64,000 nt of DNA from NCBI RefSeq assembly GCF_041380235.1, contig NZ_JBGIYY010000004.1:124001-188000 (forward strand), written 5' to 3'. The notes under the pieces were generated by a model that was given only the letters and a program-made list of their open reading frames with translations, was not told where the DNA came from and made no database searches. The DNA comes from Glaciecola sp041380235 (GTDB taxonomy: Bacteria > Pseudomonadota > Gammaproteobacteria > Enterobacterales > Alteromonadaceae). Shown piece after piece: positions 8,460 to 16,442 of this stretch. A program made the position numbers and the translations under genes. Positions within the stretch are counted from its first letter, which is position 1. Every line of letters begins with the position of its first letter.

Positions 8460-8464
8460 GACTT
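8448..8464. terminator. Hairpin between convergent methyltransferase and damX genes
   Basis: A perfect 7-bp stem (AAGTCTT/AAGACTT) with a GTT loop overlaps the methyltransferase stop codon and lies just past the damX stop. It lacks a clear T run on either strand, so termination is only a possibility. Confidence 0.35.
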
Positions 8465-8469
8465 GCCAA

Positions 8470-9897
8470 TTATCGCTGAAGTATCTCTTGTTGGATCTGC
8501 TGTACCCGCTTAGAGAAAGGCCCCGACTGCTGCACAGCTGGTGGTAGTTGTGCAATTGCCGCAGTAGCTTGTGCAATACTGTCAAATGCTTGCTTATAAA
8601 CCACCACGAACCAATCCCCCCCATAGCGCTGTGTCTTGTAAACCCATGTAAGACTGGCTAAGTTATTCTCTGCTAGATATGTGGTAAGCACGTTCCGATT
8701 CTGAATGCCAGACAACTGCAGCAAAACTTGGTTTTGTGGAAGGCTTAGTAACAGGGCTTCATCAAATAAATATCCGGTAGTATCGACAGTAATAGCTTCG
8801 AGCTCGCCTTCTGAGGAAGTCGCGCTCGAGAGCTCTTGTTGCAATTGCTGATCGAGCTGGGCCACGCTTACAATATCATCTACCGCAAAATCTTGAGGAT
8901 TGACTGTAGGTATTTGGCTGCGGTTAGGCATGGTGATATCGACATTCGATGCCTGGTCAAATTCTGCTTCGGTGGAAGCCTTTGGAGCTTCTATTTGCTG
9001 ATTGTTTACGTCACTCGGCCCGAGCAAATCGTCAAGGGGTGTATTATTTTCTGATGGCCAGTTGCTCACGAATATAGAATCCGTTGTGTCGCTTTCAATC
9101 AGTTCTAAAGACGCTTCATAGGGCAATATTTGAGAGCTAGGCTCCGGCTCTGTATTCGTTTCATCGATGGTAATTGCGGGTTCGGCAATCGTTGAGTGTA
9201 TTTCGGGTAGTTCACCGGTTTCAATAAAATATTTTGTTTGTTCTGGGTATTGTAGTGCGATTAAGGCAAGGAAAATGAGTAAAAATAGTGACAACACAGA
9301 TACGATAAACCATTTTTTTTGAATGATATTGTGGGCGTCATCAACAGCAAAAAATGCGCGCTTTTGAGCCATCAAATTTTCTAAGGCAGAGACATCGAAG
9401 CCAACGGCGTCGATTGATTGAGAGCTAAGCAATACCGGTTTATTTATGTGATGAGATGGAAGCCAAGTTTGTGCTCGCTCCGTCCATATTTGCTCGGCAA
9501 ACAAAATAATATTAATGTGCAGATCTTGTTGATGCTCGCGACAAGAAGTCACCCAATCCCAAAGTTCATTTAGGAAAGTCGCATCAAGCATCTCAGCTTG
9601 GGAGATACACACCAAATAATGACCTTTGTCATCATCAAGGTCTTGTAACAGTTCTCTTAAAGGCCGTACAAAGCTGCCAACAGTGTGGTTGGCTAATTGT
9701 CGACAAATAATTCGACGGTAGTCGCTGGCGTCCTGTGCTTTGCTGGCGCTGAAAAATGATACCTCGGTGCTTTCATGCTGTAGGGACAAAAACTCAGAAA
9801 GGGTCCGCTGTTGATCGGCAATAGAGTCACTGCTAACAAAAATTAGCTGCGAAGAATAATTCACCAAATGTTCTAAGCGTTTGTGCAGTTGTGACAC
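8470..9897 (-). CDS. damX: DamX-like cell-division protein with SPOR domain
   Basis: A 475-aa bitopic inner-membrane protein. The cytoplasmic N-terminal ~190 residues are ATPase-like in pattern but lack a visible Walker A motif. A transmembrane helix (~196-216) is followed by an acidic, low-complexity periplasmic linker and a C-terminal SPOR domain (~390-470, with YGGDWFVVVYKQAF). SPOR domains bind denuded peptidoglycan at the septum. The start is GTG with AGGAAGG just upstream. It is third in aroK-aroB-damX, the conserved location of damX. Confidence 0.88.
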   Translation of the reverse strand: MSQLHKRLEHLVNYSSQLIFVSSDSIADQQRTLSEFLSLQHESTEVSFFSASKAQDASDYRRIICRQLANHTVGSFVRPLRELLQDLDDDKGHYLVCISQAEMLDATFLNELWDWVTSCREHQQDLHINIILFAEQIWTERAQTWLPSHHINKPVLLSSQSIDAVGFDVSALENLMAQKRAFFAVDDAHNIIQKKWFIVSVLSLFLLIFLALIALQYPEQTKYFIETGELPEIHSTIAEPAITIDETNTEPEPSSQILPYEASLELIESDTTDSIFVSNWPSENNTPLDDLLGPSDVNNQQIEAPKASTEAEFDQASNVDITMPNRSQIPTVNPQDFAVDDIVSVAQLDQQLQQELSSATSSEGELEAITVDTTGYLFDEALLLSLPQNQVLLQLSGIQNRNVLTTYLAENNLASLTWVYKTQRYGGDWFVVVYKQAFDSIAQATAAIAQLPPAVQQSGPFSKRVQQIQQEILQR

Positions 9898-9925
9898 TTA
9901 ACCTTCCTGAATCCATTGTTAATGT

Positions 9926-11005
9926 CTAAGATTCATCTAATAGTGTAATAAGCTCTTGTTGGGTGACATTCGCCACGACATGAGCACTTCCGATGCCCTT
10001 GGGTAACACGAAGCGCATCTGATTGTTTACGGCCTTCTTGTCTCGCTGCATATGCGTAATGTAAGCATTCGCATTCATATTTTCAGGCCCTTTTGTGGGC
10101 AGGGAGAACGCTGTCAATAAACTTTCGATACGGGTAAGTTGCGCCAATTCCATGTCACCCCGCATGTTTGCAAGCTTCGCAGCAAGTACCATGCCAGTCG
10201 AGACCGCTTCGCCATGTAGCCAATTCCCATAACCTTGCTCGGCTTCAATCGCATGGCCAAAGGTATGTCCTAAGTTAAGCAAAGCTCGAACATTTTGTTC
10301 GCGCTCATCGAGTGCAACTATTGTGGCCTTTATTTCGCAGCAGCGAGCGATCATTTTGTTCAGTGTATTGGCATCTTTATTTTGGATCAGTGAAATATTA
10401 GACTCTAACCACCCGAAAAAGGCTTCGTCGTATATAATACCGTACTTAATTACCTCAGCCATGCCTGCTGAAAATTCGCGCTCTGGTAATGTCACCAGAC
10501 TTGTCGTGTCGATATACACCGCTTGAGGTTGATAAAATGCACCAATCATATTTTTACCCAAAGGATGATTGACGGCAGTTTTGCCGCCAACAGAAGAGTC
10601 TACTTGGGAAAGCAGTGTTGTAGGCACTTGCACAAAATCGATGCCGCGTTGATAGCAGGCACTTACAAACCCTGCCAGATCGCCAATTACGCCGCCGCCT
10701 AATGCCACTATACAAGCGTCTCGAGAAGCCGGCATGGCTAACAGTTGGGATAACACATACTCAAAAGTTTGCAGTGTTTTTTCACTTTCTCCATCAGCTA
10801 TAACGATACTGTCGACACGCTTATGTAGCCCTTTAAGTCGGCTTGCAAATGCTTCGAGATAGAGAGGAGCAACGAGATTATTGCTGATAATAATAACGTG
10901 ATTAGCGCGTATCTCAGAAAACACAAAGCCGGCATCATTAAGAATGCCGGCTTCGATATATATTGGATAACTACGCTCGCCTAAATCAACATTTAAAGTA
11001 GGCAT
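9926..11005 (-). CDS. aroB: 3-dehydroquinate synthase
   Basis: This enzyme catalyses the second step of the shikimate pathway, converting DAHP to 3-dehydroquinate with NAD and a divalent metal. The 359-aa protein shows GGGVIGDLAGF, VPTTLLSQVDSSVGGKTAVN, and the metal-ligand region LNLGHTFGHAIE. It starts 27 bp after aroK and is followed 28 bp later by damX, an operon order conserved from enterobacteria. Confidence 0.98.
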   Translation of the reverse strand: MPTLNVDLGERSYPIYIEAGILNDAGFVFSEIRANHVIIISNNLVAPLYLEAFASRLKGLHKRVDSIVIADGESEKTLQTFEYVLSQLLAMPASRDACIVALGGGVIGDLAGFVSACYQRGIDFVQVPTTLLSQVDSSVGGKTAVNHPLGKNMIGAFYQPQAVYIDTTSLVTLPEREFSAGMAEVIKYGIIYDEAFFGWLESNISLIQNKDANTLNKMIARCCEIKATIVALDEREQNVRALLNLGHTFGHAIEAEQGYGNWLHGEAVSTGMVLAAKLANMRGDMELAQLTRIESLLTAFSLPTKGPENMNANAYITHMQRDKKAVNNQMRFVLPKGIGSAHVVANVTQQELITLLDES

Positions 11006-11032
11006 AAGTTAGCGTCCTTTTATTAGAGCCGG

Positions 11033-11548
11033 TTAAAGCCCTATTTTATTGATAATTTGATTAGCAACTGCACGTGCACTTTGCTCGTCAGTTTCGACGA
11101 CATAATCGGCCACCTCTTCATACAGTGGATTACGTTCGTCGGCAAGGTTTCTTAATACCGTTTCAGGATCGTCATTTTGCAAAAGTGGTCTGCGTTTGTC
11201 GCGCTGCGTGCGAGCTACTTGCTTATCGATAGTCGTCTGCAGGTACACCACAATTCCACGAGCTGACAAACGATTGCGGACGGCTTTAGAGACAATTGAG
11301 CCTCCGCCAGTAGCGAGCACGATGCCTTGTTTGTCGGTTAAGTCATGGATAACGGTTTCTTCACGTTTTCTAAAACCTTCTTCACCTTCTAAATCAAATA
11401 TCCATGCTATGTCAGCGCCGGTGCGACGTTCAATTTCTTGGTCTGAGTCAAAAAATTCTAGGTGAAGTTCATCTGCGAGGTGGCGGCCGATGGTGCTTTT
11501 ACCTGCACCCATTGGTCCGACTAAGAATACATTACGTTTTTCAGCCAT
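11033..11548 (-). CDS. aroK: Shikimate kinase
   Basis: A 171-aa P-loop kinase that phosphorylates shikimate with ATP. The Walker A GPMGAGKSTIGR is at residues 11-22. The shikimate-binding DSDQEIERR, the GGG loop (ATGGGSIV) and the lid RDKRRPLL are all present. It heads aroK-aroB-damX. A terminator from the upstream pil operon separates it from pilQ, so a separate promoter is expected in 11549-11718. Confidence 0.98.
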   Translation of the reverse strand: MAEKRNVFLVGPMGAGKSTIGRHLADELHLEFFDSDQEIERRTGADIAWIFDLEGEEGFRKREETVIHDLTDKQGIVLATGGGSIVSKAVRNRLSARGIVVYLQTTIDKQVARTQRDKRRPLLQNDDPETVLRNLADERNPLYEEVADYVVETDEQSARAVANQIINKIGL

Positions 11549-11718
11549 ATTTTGCTAATTCACATCTTCAATTAATGGTTAATGTCGGCTCGGATTGCAT
11601 GTGTTTATAGCCAACTTTGACCATAACAAGTGGGCTTGTTATGAACGAGTTTTGTCCTCGGGAAAAATCGAGAGGCGGGATTATCTCAATGATCGGCTTG
11701 TGTTTGCAAGCCTAGATG

Positions 11719-11754
11719 TAAAAATGCCAAGGTTTTCTTATGGAAACCTTGGCA
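11719..11754 (-). terminator. Rho-independent terminator of the pil operon
   Basis: On the minus strand a 13-bp stem (TGCCAAGGTTTCC with its complement, one wobble pair) closes an ATAA loop and is followed by TTTTTA. It begins 23 bp past the pilQ stop codon. It separates pilMNOPQ from aroK-aroB-damX. Confidence 0.88.
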
Positions 11755-11776
11755 TAAAGCACTTAAGCTGTTGAAA

Positions 11777-13531
11777 TTAATAGCCTTCTGTAATTATTTT
11801 AGGTGTAACAAAAATTAACAGTTCGCGCTTTTCTTCTATCTTTTGTGAGGTTTTGAACAAATTACCAATCAGTGGAAGATCTCCAAATAATGGGACTTTC
11901 GATACGTCATTGGCACTTGTTGATTGAAATATACCGCCTAAGACTATCGTTTCACCGTTTTCAACTAAAACCTGGGTACTGATTTCTTGAGTATCAATTG
12001 CCACCGCAGGACCAGTAGAAGTTGATACTGTCTCGCCACGGGTATCTTGGGTCACCACTAGGTTTAGAATAATGCGGTTATCCGGCGTTATCTGCGGCGT
12101 AACGCGCAAACTCAACACTGCTTTTTTAAATTCAACAGAGGTTGCGCCAGAAGATGTTGCTTGTACAAACGGAATTTCAGTTCCCTGCTCAATGTAGGCT
12201 TCTTGCTGGTTAGCAACGGTGATTCGTGGACTAGCAATAATCTCGCCTTTATTTTCAGATTCTAGGGCACTGAGTTCAAGATCCAAAATGTTGCCATCGA
12301 CCAGACTCGCAATCTGAAATCCGATTCGACCAGCTGGGTTCGCTACCGGTAGATTCACATTTAAACGGTCCGTTATTGAGGGCACAAAACCCGCGCCGGC
12401 TGAATCTGACCCTTCAATTGAACCAGAGGAGCTGCTGTCGCTACCTGTGCCGGTGAATCCCCAACGCACGCCAAGTGACTCATTTGCATTTTCTCTTACC
12501 GTTACCATGCGTGACTCAATAAGGACTTGCCTCACCGGAATATCGAGAGTTTCAATAACCGCTCTTGCTTGGTCGATAGAGTCTTGTGTATCTCTGATCA
12601 AAAGCGTATTGGTACGTTCGTCGACGCTCACAGTGCCGCGCTCAGATAAAATACCACCCGCGTCAGTTTTTAAGATTTCGGCCAAGCCTGTTGCGGTCGC
12701 ATAATTAATCGCTATATTCGCAGACTTTAATTCAGATAGGCTTTGAACCTGCTGTTTTGCTTGAAGTTCTTGGGTTTCTCTTGCGGTCAGCTCGTCGCGT
12801 GGTGCTATCAATAAAATATTGCCTTCTAGACGTTTATCTAAACCGCGAATTTTCAAAATCATGTCTAAGGCTTGGTCCCAAGGCACCGCTGTTAGGCTGA
12901 TCGTGACGTTACCGTTGACAGTGTCTGTAGTAACTAAATTGAAACCATTTACTTGCGCAATGATTTGTAACACTTGGCGCACAGGTACATCCTGAAAATC
13001 GAGCGAAATTGGCGCGCCGGTGTATGCATCCTGTTTATTTTTTGCAAGTTGTTCTTCGGTTACTTTGGTGACCGTGAAAGTATAACCATTTTCGTTTTCT
13101 GCCTTAGTAACTTTTACTTTGCCGTCATAGCGCACTTCAATTCGGGCAGTCGCATCGCGCTGAAAGGTTTCAAGGTTTTTTACCATGGTGCCAAATTGGC
13201 TGACGTCAATTTCAACGTATTGGTCTTCGTGAAGCTCACTGTCTTCAAAGCTCAATGAGATGTTGCCTCGTGCCTCTACCATTGCAACCTCGGGCACGCC
13301 ATTTTCAAAACTCACAGTAAGCTGCGCTTGATCACCCACTCTATTAAAGGCAATGTCATGCAGTGTGACGGTTTGCGCCATCACAGCTTCTCCAACTGGG
13401 TCGATAAGCACAACCGGATCTTCTTGAGCATTTGCGCTAGAAGTGACAATGCCCAATAGTGCTGCACACAGCCAAAGCCGATGAAGTGGGCGTCGGTTTA
13501 ATTTCTTATTCAATGTATATTGCTCTGACAT
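11777..13531 (-). CDS. pilQ: Type IV pilus secretin
   Basis: The 584-aa outer-membrane secretin forms the gated channel for the type IV pilus. A signal peptide ends near SSANAQ. One AMIN peptidoglycan-binding domain (~55-155) is followed by an STN/N0 domain (~170-235, FQDVPVRQVLQIIAQ), an N1 domain, and the secretin core with LLIRDTQDSIDQARAVIETLDIPVRQVLIE and the C-terminal VPLFGDLPLIGNLFK. It is shorter than the ~700-aa forms that carry two AMIN domains. Its start overlaps the pilP stop, and a terminator follows. Confidence 0.96.
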   Translation of the reverse strand: MSEQYTLNKKLNRRPLHRLWLCAALLGIVTSSANAQEDPVVLIDPVGEAVMAQTVTLHDIAFNRVGDQAQLTVSFENGVPEVAMVEARGNISLSFEDSELHEDQYVEIDVSQFGTMVKNLETFQRDATARIEVRYDGKVKVTKAENENGYTFTVTKVTEEQLAKNKQDAYTGAPISLDFQDVPVRQVLQIIAQVNGFNLVTTDTVNGNVTISLTAVPWDQALDMILKIRGLDKRLEGNILLIAPRDELTARETQELQAKQQVQSLSELKSANIAINYATATGLAEILKTDAGGILSERGTVSVDERTNTLLIRDTQDSIDQARAVIETLDIPVRQVLIESRMVTVRENANESLGVRWGFTGTGSDSSSSGSIEGSDSAGAGFVPSITDRLNVNLPVANPAGRIGFQIASLVDGNILDLELSALESENKGEIIASPRITVANQQEAYIEQGTEIPFVQATSSGATSVEFKKAVLSLRVTPQITPDNRIILNLVVTQDTRGETVSTSTGPAVAIDTQEISTQVLVENGETIVLGGIFQSTSANDVSKVPLFGDLPLIGNLFKTSQKIEEKRELLIFVTPKIITEGY

Positions 13532-14064
13532 TAGTTATCTTCCCCTGTCGCAGACGACATGCTTATAGTGGCGGTTTTAGACTGCCAACAACCTGCTCCG
13601 TCTGGGAGCATCTCTTGTATTTTCACTTCGCGATCACTGATTTGTGTGACTTTTCCATGGAATAAACCGACGTAGTTTCCGTGTGTAACTCTGTGCAGAC
13701 TTCCGTCGTTTGCTTTTATCAATGCAAAACGCTTGCCGTTAATTGCAATTACGCCACCCATTCGCAGTGCATCAAGACCAAACCGCTCTAATTTTTCTTT
13801 AGAACGTGACCTATCTGGCTGCGCGCAGTTTGGCGTTGTCTCTATTTGCGCTACCGCAGATTCACCTACAGCACGCATGAACGGGCTGCGAATATCGACG
13901 GCGGAATAGTTGACGCTCTCAAATTCCTTAAATTCTGGATACGGTTCGATGCTGACTTGCGTGTTTGCCTTGACCTGTTCAGTGTATGCCACTAAATCAT
14001 CTATGCTTGCGCCACAAGCACTCAACAGCAATATACTGCTTACACCCATAACAATGTGTTTCAT
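13531..14064 (-). CDS. pilP: Type IV pilus assembly lipoprotein PilP
   Basis: A 177-aa inner-membrane lipoprotein that links the PilN-PilO dimer to PilQ. The N-terminal signal has a lipobox (LLLSACGA, Cys at 17), and the C-terminal ~80 residues form the PilP domain with GVIAINGKRFALIKANDGSLHRVTHGNYVGL. It overlaps pilO by 4 bp and touches pilQ, which points to translational coupling. Confidence 0.95.
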   Translation of the reverse strand: MKHIVMGVSSILLLSACGASIDDLVAYTEQVKANTQVSIEPYPEFKEFESVNYSAVDIRSPFMRAVGESAVAQIETTPNCAQPDRSRSKEKLERFGLDALRMGGVIAINGKRFALIKANDGSLHRVTHGNYVGLFHGKVTQISDREVKIQEMLPDGAGCWQSKTATISMSSATGEDN

Positions 14065-14660
14065 TGCATCCCCTCCGTCTGCTCAGAACGGTAAGTTTTT
14101 GCCTGCATCTGCAACGATAATTCGCCGTTTGCGCGGCTTATTTCAAAATCATGCAGGGTGACGATTCGGGGCAGGTTTGCGACATTTGATGTAAACTGAC
14201 CAAACTCGTGATAACCACCCACGACTTCAATCTGTATCGGCAGTTCTGTGTAAAACTCTTTAGGAATCTCTTGTTGCCAGTTTAATAGCTTAAATGACAG
14301 ACCTGCGTCGGTGCCAACAAAGGTTACGTCGTCCAGCAAGCCTGGCGTCTCATTTGACGTGGGTAATGATTTGAGCATCGAAGAAAAATCATCTTCTATC
14401 CGGGCTAGCTGGTCTTTGTAAGCTTCTAGATTGACGGCAATACGAAACTTAGCCTCAAATTCACCACGATATTCTTGCTCTTGTTTTTTTACTGCTTCAA
14501 TTTGCGGCAACTTGCTGCTGATAATCGCGTAGTAACAAATCGCACCTATGATGATACTGCAGACTACCGCCACTAGCATCTTCACTTCTTTAGGCCAAAT
14601 GGCAACTTGTTCAAAGTCTAAATCATTGACTTCTTTTAATTTATTAAAATCAAACGCCAT
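14061..14660 (-). CDS. pilO: Type IV pilus alignment protein PilO
   Basis: A 199-aa bitopic membrane protein with one transmembrane helix (~28-48), a coiled coil and a ferredoxin-like periplasmic domain that pairs with PilN. The segment LPTSNETPGLLDDVTFVGTDAGLSF is typical of PilO. It is the fourth gene of pilMNOPQ, 2 bp after pilN and overlapping pilP. Confidence 0.94.
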   Translation of the reverse strand: MAFDFNKLKEVNDLDFEQVAIWPKEVKMLVAVVCSIIIGAICYYAIISSKLPQIEAVKKQEQEYRGEFEAKFRIAVNLEAYKDQLARIEDDFSSMLKSLPTSNETPGLLDDVTFVGTDAGLSFKLLNWQQEIPKEFYTELPIQIEVVGGYHEFGQFTSNVANLPRIVTLHDFEISRANGELSLQMQAKTYRSEQTEGMQ

Positions 14661-14662
14661 GA

Positions 14663-15250
14663 TTATTGACCTCCCGTTGTGGTATCTGTCGGCCTATCTT
14701 CTCGCGCGTATTTGCTGCTGAGTGACAGTGTTAATTCAAAATCACTGATCGCGTTGGACGTCGAGGCGTCAGCAACGATAGATGATAATACTGGGTTGAC
14801 AAATACCTCGGAGCTTTCTAAACCGCGCACGAAAGCTGAAAGTCTGTTGTTAGACTCACTGGTGCCCACCAGTTTAAGGTTGTTTTTCTCTCGAGATAAA
14901 CTGTTGAAAGAGACACCTGCAGGAACTAAGCGTGCCAGCTCTTCAAATACAATCGGCGTCACATTCCGGCTTACTTGCAACTGTTCAATCAGTGCCATCC
15001 GTAACACGATCTCTTCTTTAGCCTCTTTGATGCGTTTTATCTCATCAATTTGCATATTAAGCACGTCAATTTCTTGCTTAAGATAATCGTTTCTTGCAGT
15101 TTGATTACGTATTTGTTGATCCAATACTTCTCCGGCTAGCCAGAATAAAGCAAATACAATCACCGCTAGCAGACCCAGCGAAGTCAGGTATTGTTGTTTT
15201 TGTCTCTGCCTTAACGATTCACGCCAAGGCAGCAGGTTTATTTTTGCCAT
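14663..15250 (-). CDS. pilN: Type IV pilus alignment protein PilN
   Basis: A 195-aa protein with the characteristic cytoplasmic N-terminus INLLPWRE (residues 4-11), which docks into PilM. One transmembrane helix (~22-42) and a periplasmic domain follow. It overlaps the 3' end of pilM by 13 bp. It pairs with PilO to build the inner-membrane alignment complex. Confidence 0.95.
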   Translation of the reverse strand: MAKINLLPWRESLRQRQKQQYLTSLGLLAVIVFALFWLAGEVLDQQIRNQTARNDYLKQEIDVLNMQIDEIKRIKEAKEEIVLRMALIEQLQVSRNVTPIVFEELARLVPAGVSFNSLSREKNNLKLVGTSESNNRLSAFVRGLESSEVFVNPVLSSIVADASTSNAISDFELTLSLSSKYAREDRPTDTTTGGQ

Positions 15251-16305
15251 GCGCTAAGACTCCTGGTAGCAAGCCCTGCGGCTAGGGTTAACTGAGGTGC
15301 AATACTTAGCAACTTATCTTTGTTGACCTTGCCGTCCACTTCCATAGAAGAAAAGGGGTTAAATAAGCTAACGTCCATCGCCATGTCTCTGCTGAGTTCT
15401 TCACAGATATTGGGTAAATTCGCGCCTCCTCCACATAATGTGAACGCAACGGGCATTTGTTTATGAGTGGTGGCGACAAACATTTGCAAGGCACGCTGTA
15501 TTTGCTGCTGCAAAGTCGATAAAAATGTCGGTAAATTTTCTGTAAACCAGCTCTCTGGAGCGGTGTTGCTCGCCAGCTGTGATTCTACTTCTTGCGTGTC
15601 AATGTTATACAACATGGCCAAGTCTTGGACAAAACTATTCACGCCAAAGGTATGTTCTTTGCTGTAAATGACCCGTTGATTTTCAACCACTGAAATCTGC
15701 ATTAATGAAGCGCCGATATTAATACACACAGCCAATTCGTTATCTTTTTGATTTGGAGAGAATTTGACAAAGGAATCGGCTAACACATTCGATTCTATGT
15801 CTACGATCACTGGGTCAAAAGGGGCTTCTCTTACCAGCGTAATCCGTCCATCTATCATATCCCGATGTGCGGCACTCAACAGCACTTCGACTTTACCTAC
15901 GTGGGTTTTTGATACTGCGACTTCTTGAAAATCTAAGTAGACTTCATCGAGTGGATAGGGAATAAGGCTGTCTGCTTCTAGCTCGATTTGAGTTTCCAGC
16001 TCAAAGTCGCTTTGGTCCGGCTCCATAAATACAAGCTTGCTAATGACCGATGAACCAGCAACGGCAATCGCACATTCTTTACCCTGAGCCTTCATCGCAA
16101 TTTGCACCTTTTTCAAGGCTTTGCTTATCGAGTCAAAGTCTTTTATCTCTCGCTCTGCAAACGCTAAACCTATAATAGGTTCGCACGCAAACGCCAGAAC
16201 TTTGCATTGCTTGCCAGACACGTCTAGACTGATCGCCTTCACGAACTTTGTACCTATGTCTAAACCGATAATTGTCTTAGCTTTTTTTTGAAAAAGCGTT
16301 TTCAT
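15238..16305 (-). CDS. pilM: Type IV pilus actin-like protein PilM
   Basis: A 355-aa cytoplasmic actin-fold ATPase that binds the PilN N-terminus. Visible actin-family features are the first phosphate loop IIGLDIGTKFVKA (13-25), CINIGASLMQIS and the adenosine motif LCGGGANLPNI. It is the first gene of pilMNOPQ. The promoter must lie in the 137-bp gap shared with the divergent PBP1A gene, as in many gammaproteobacteria. Confidence 0.96.
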   Translation of the reverse strand: MKTLFQKKAKTIIGLDIGTKFVKAISLDVSGKQCKVLAFACEPIIGLAFAEREIKDFDSISKALKKVQIAMKAQGKECAIAVAGSSVISKLVFMEPDQSDFELETQIELEADSLIPYPLDEVYLDFQEVAVSKTHVGKVEVLLSAAHRDMIDGRITLVREAPFDPVIVDIESNVLADSFVKFSPNQKDNELAVCINIGASLMQISVVENQRVIYSKEHTFGVNSFVQDLAMLYNIDTQEVESQLASNTAPESWFTENLPTFLSTLQQQIQRALQMFVATTHKQMPVAFTLCGGGANLPNICEELSRDMAMDVSLFNPFSSMEVDGKVNKDKLLSIAPQLTLAAGLATRSLSAWQK

Positions 16306-16394
16306 TCAATGGCGGCCTGTAGTTAGTTGCAGTATCATACCGTGGCATAATACTTATTTTTGTAAAATGTATGTAGTTGTTAACGACACATACG

Positions 16395-16400
16395 TATAAT
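16395..16400 (+). promoter_or_regulatory. Candidate -10 box for the PBP1A gene
   Basis: A perfect TATAAT lies 43 bp before the preferred GTG start at 16443. No good -35 sits 16-18 bp upstream, so the call is weak. Transcription from it would begin near 16407, which argues against using the GTG at that position for translation. Confidence 0.4.
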
Positions 16401-16442
16401 CTTTGAGTGCTTATTTTAAATTATTTGAGTAACTATACAGTT

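Noticed and set aside
14679..15086. 135-codon plus-strand ORF over pilN
   Set aside because: It is the complement of pilN, with no ribosome site or recognisable domain.
16407..16442. GTG at 16407 as the PBP1A start
   Set aside because: It would be almost leaderless behind the TATAAT at 16395, has no ribosome site, and adds 12 residues not seen in E. coli PBP1A. GTG 16443 fits better.
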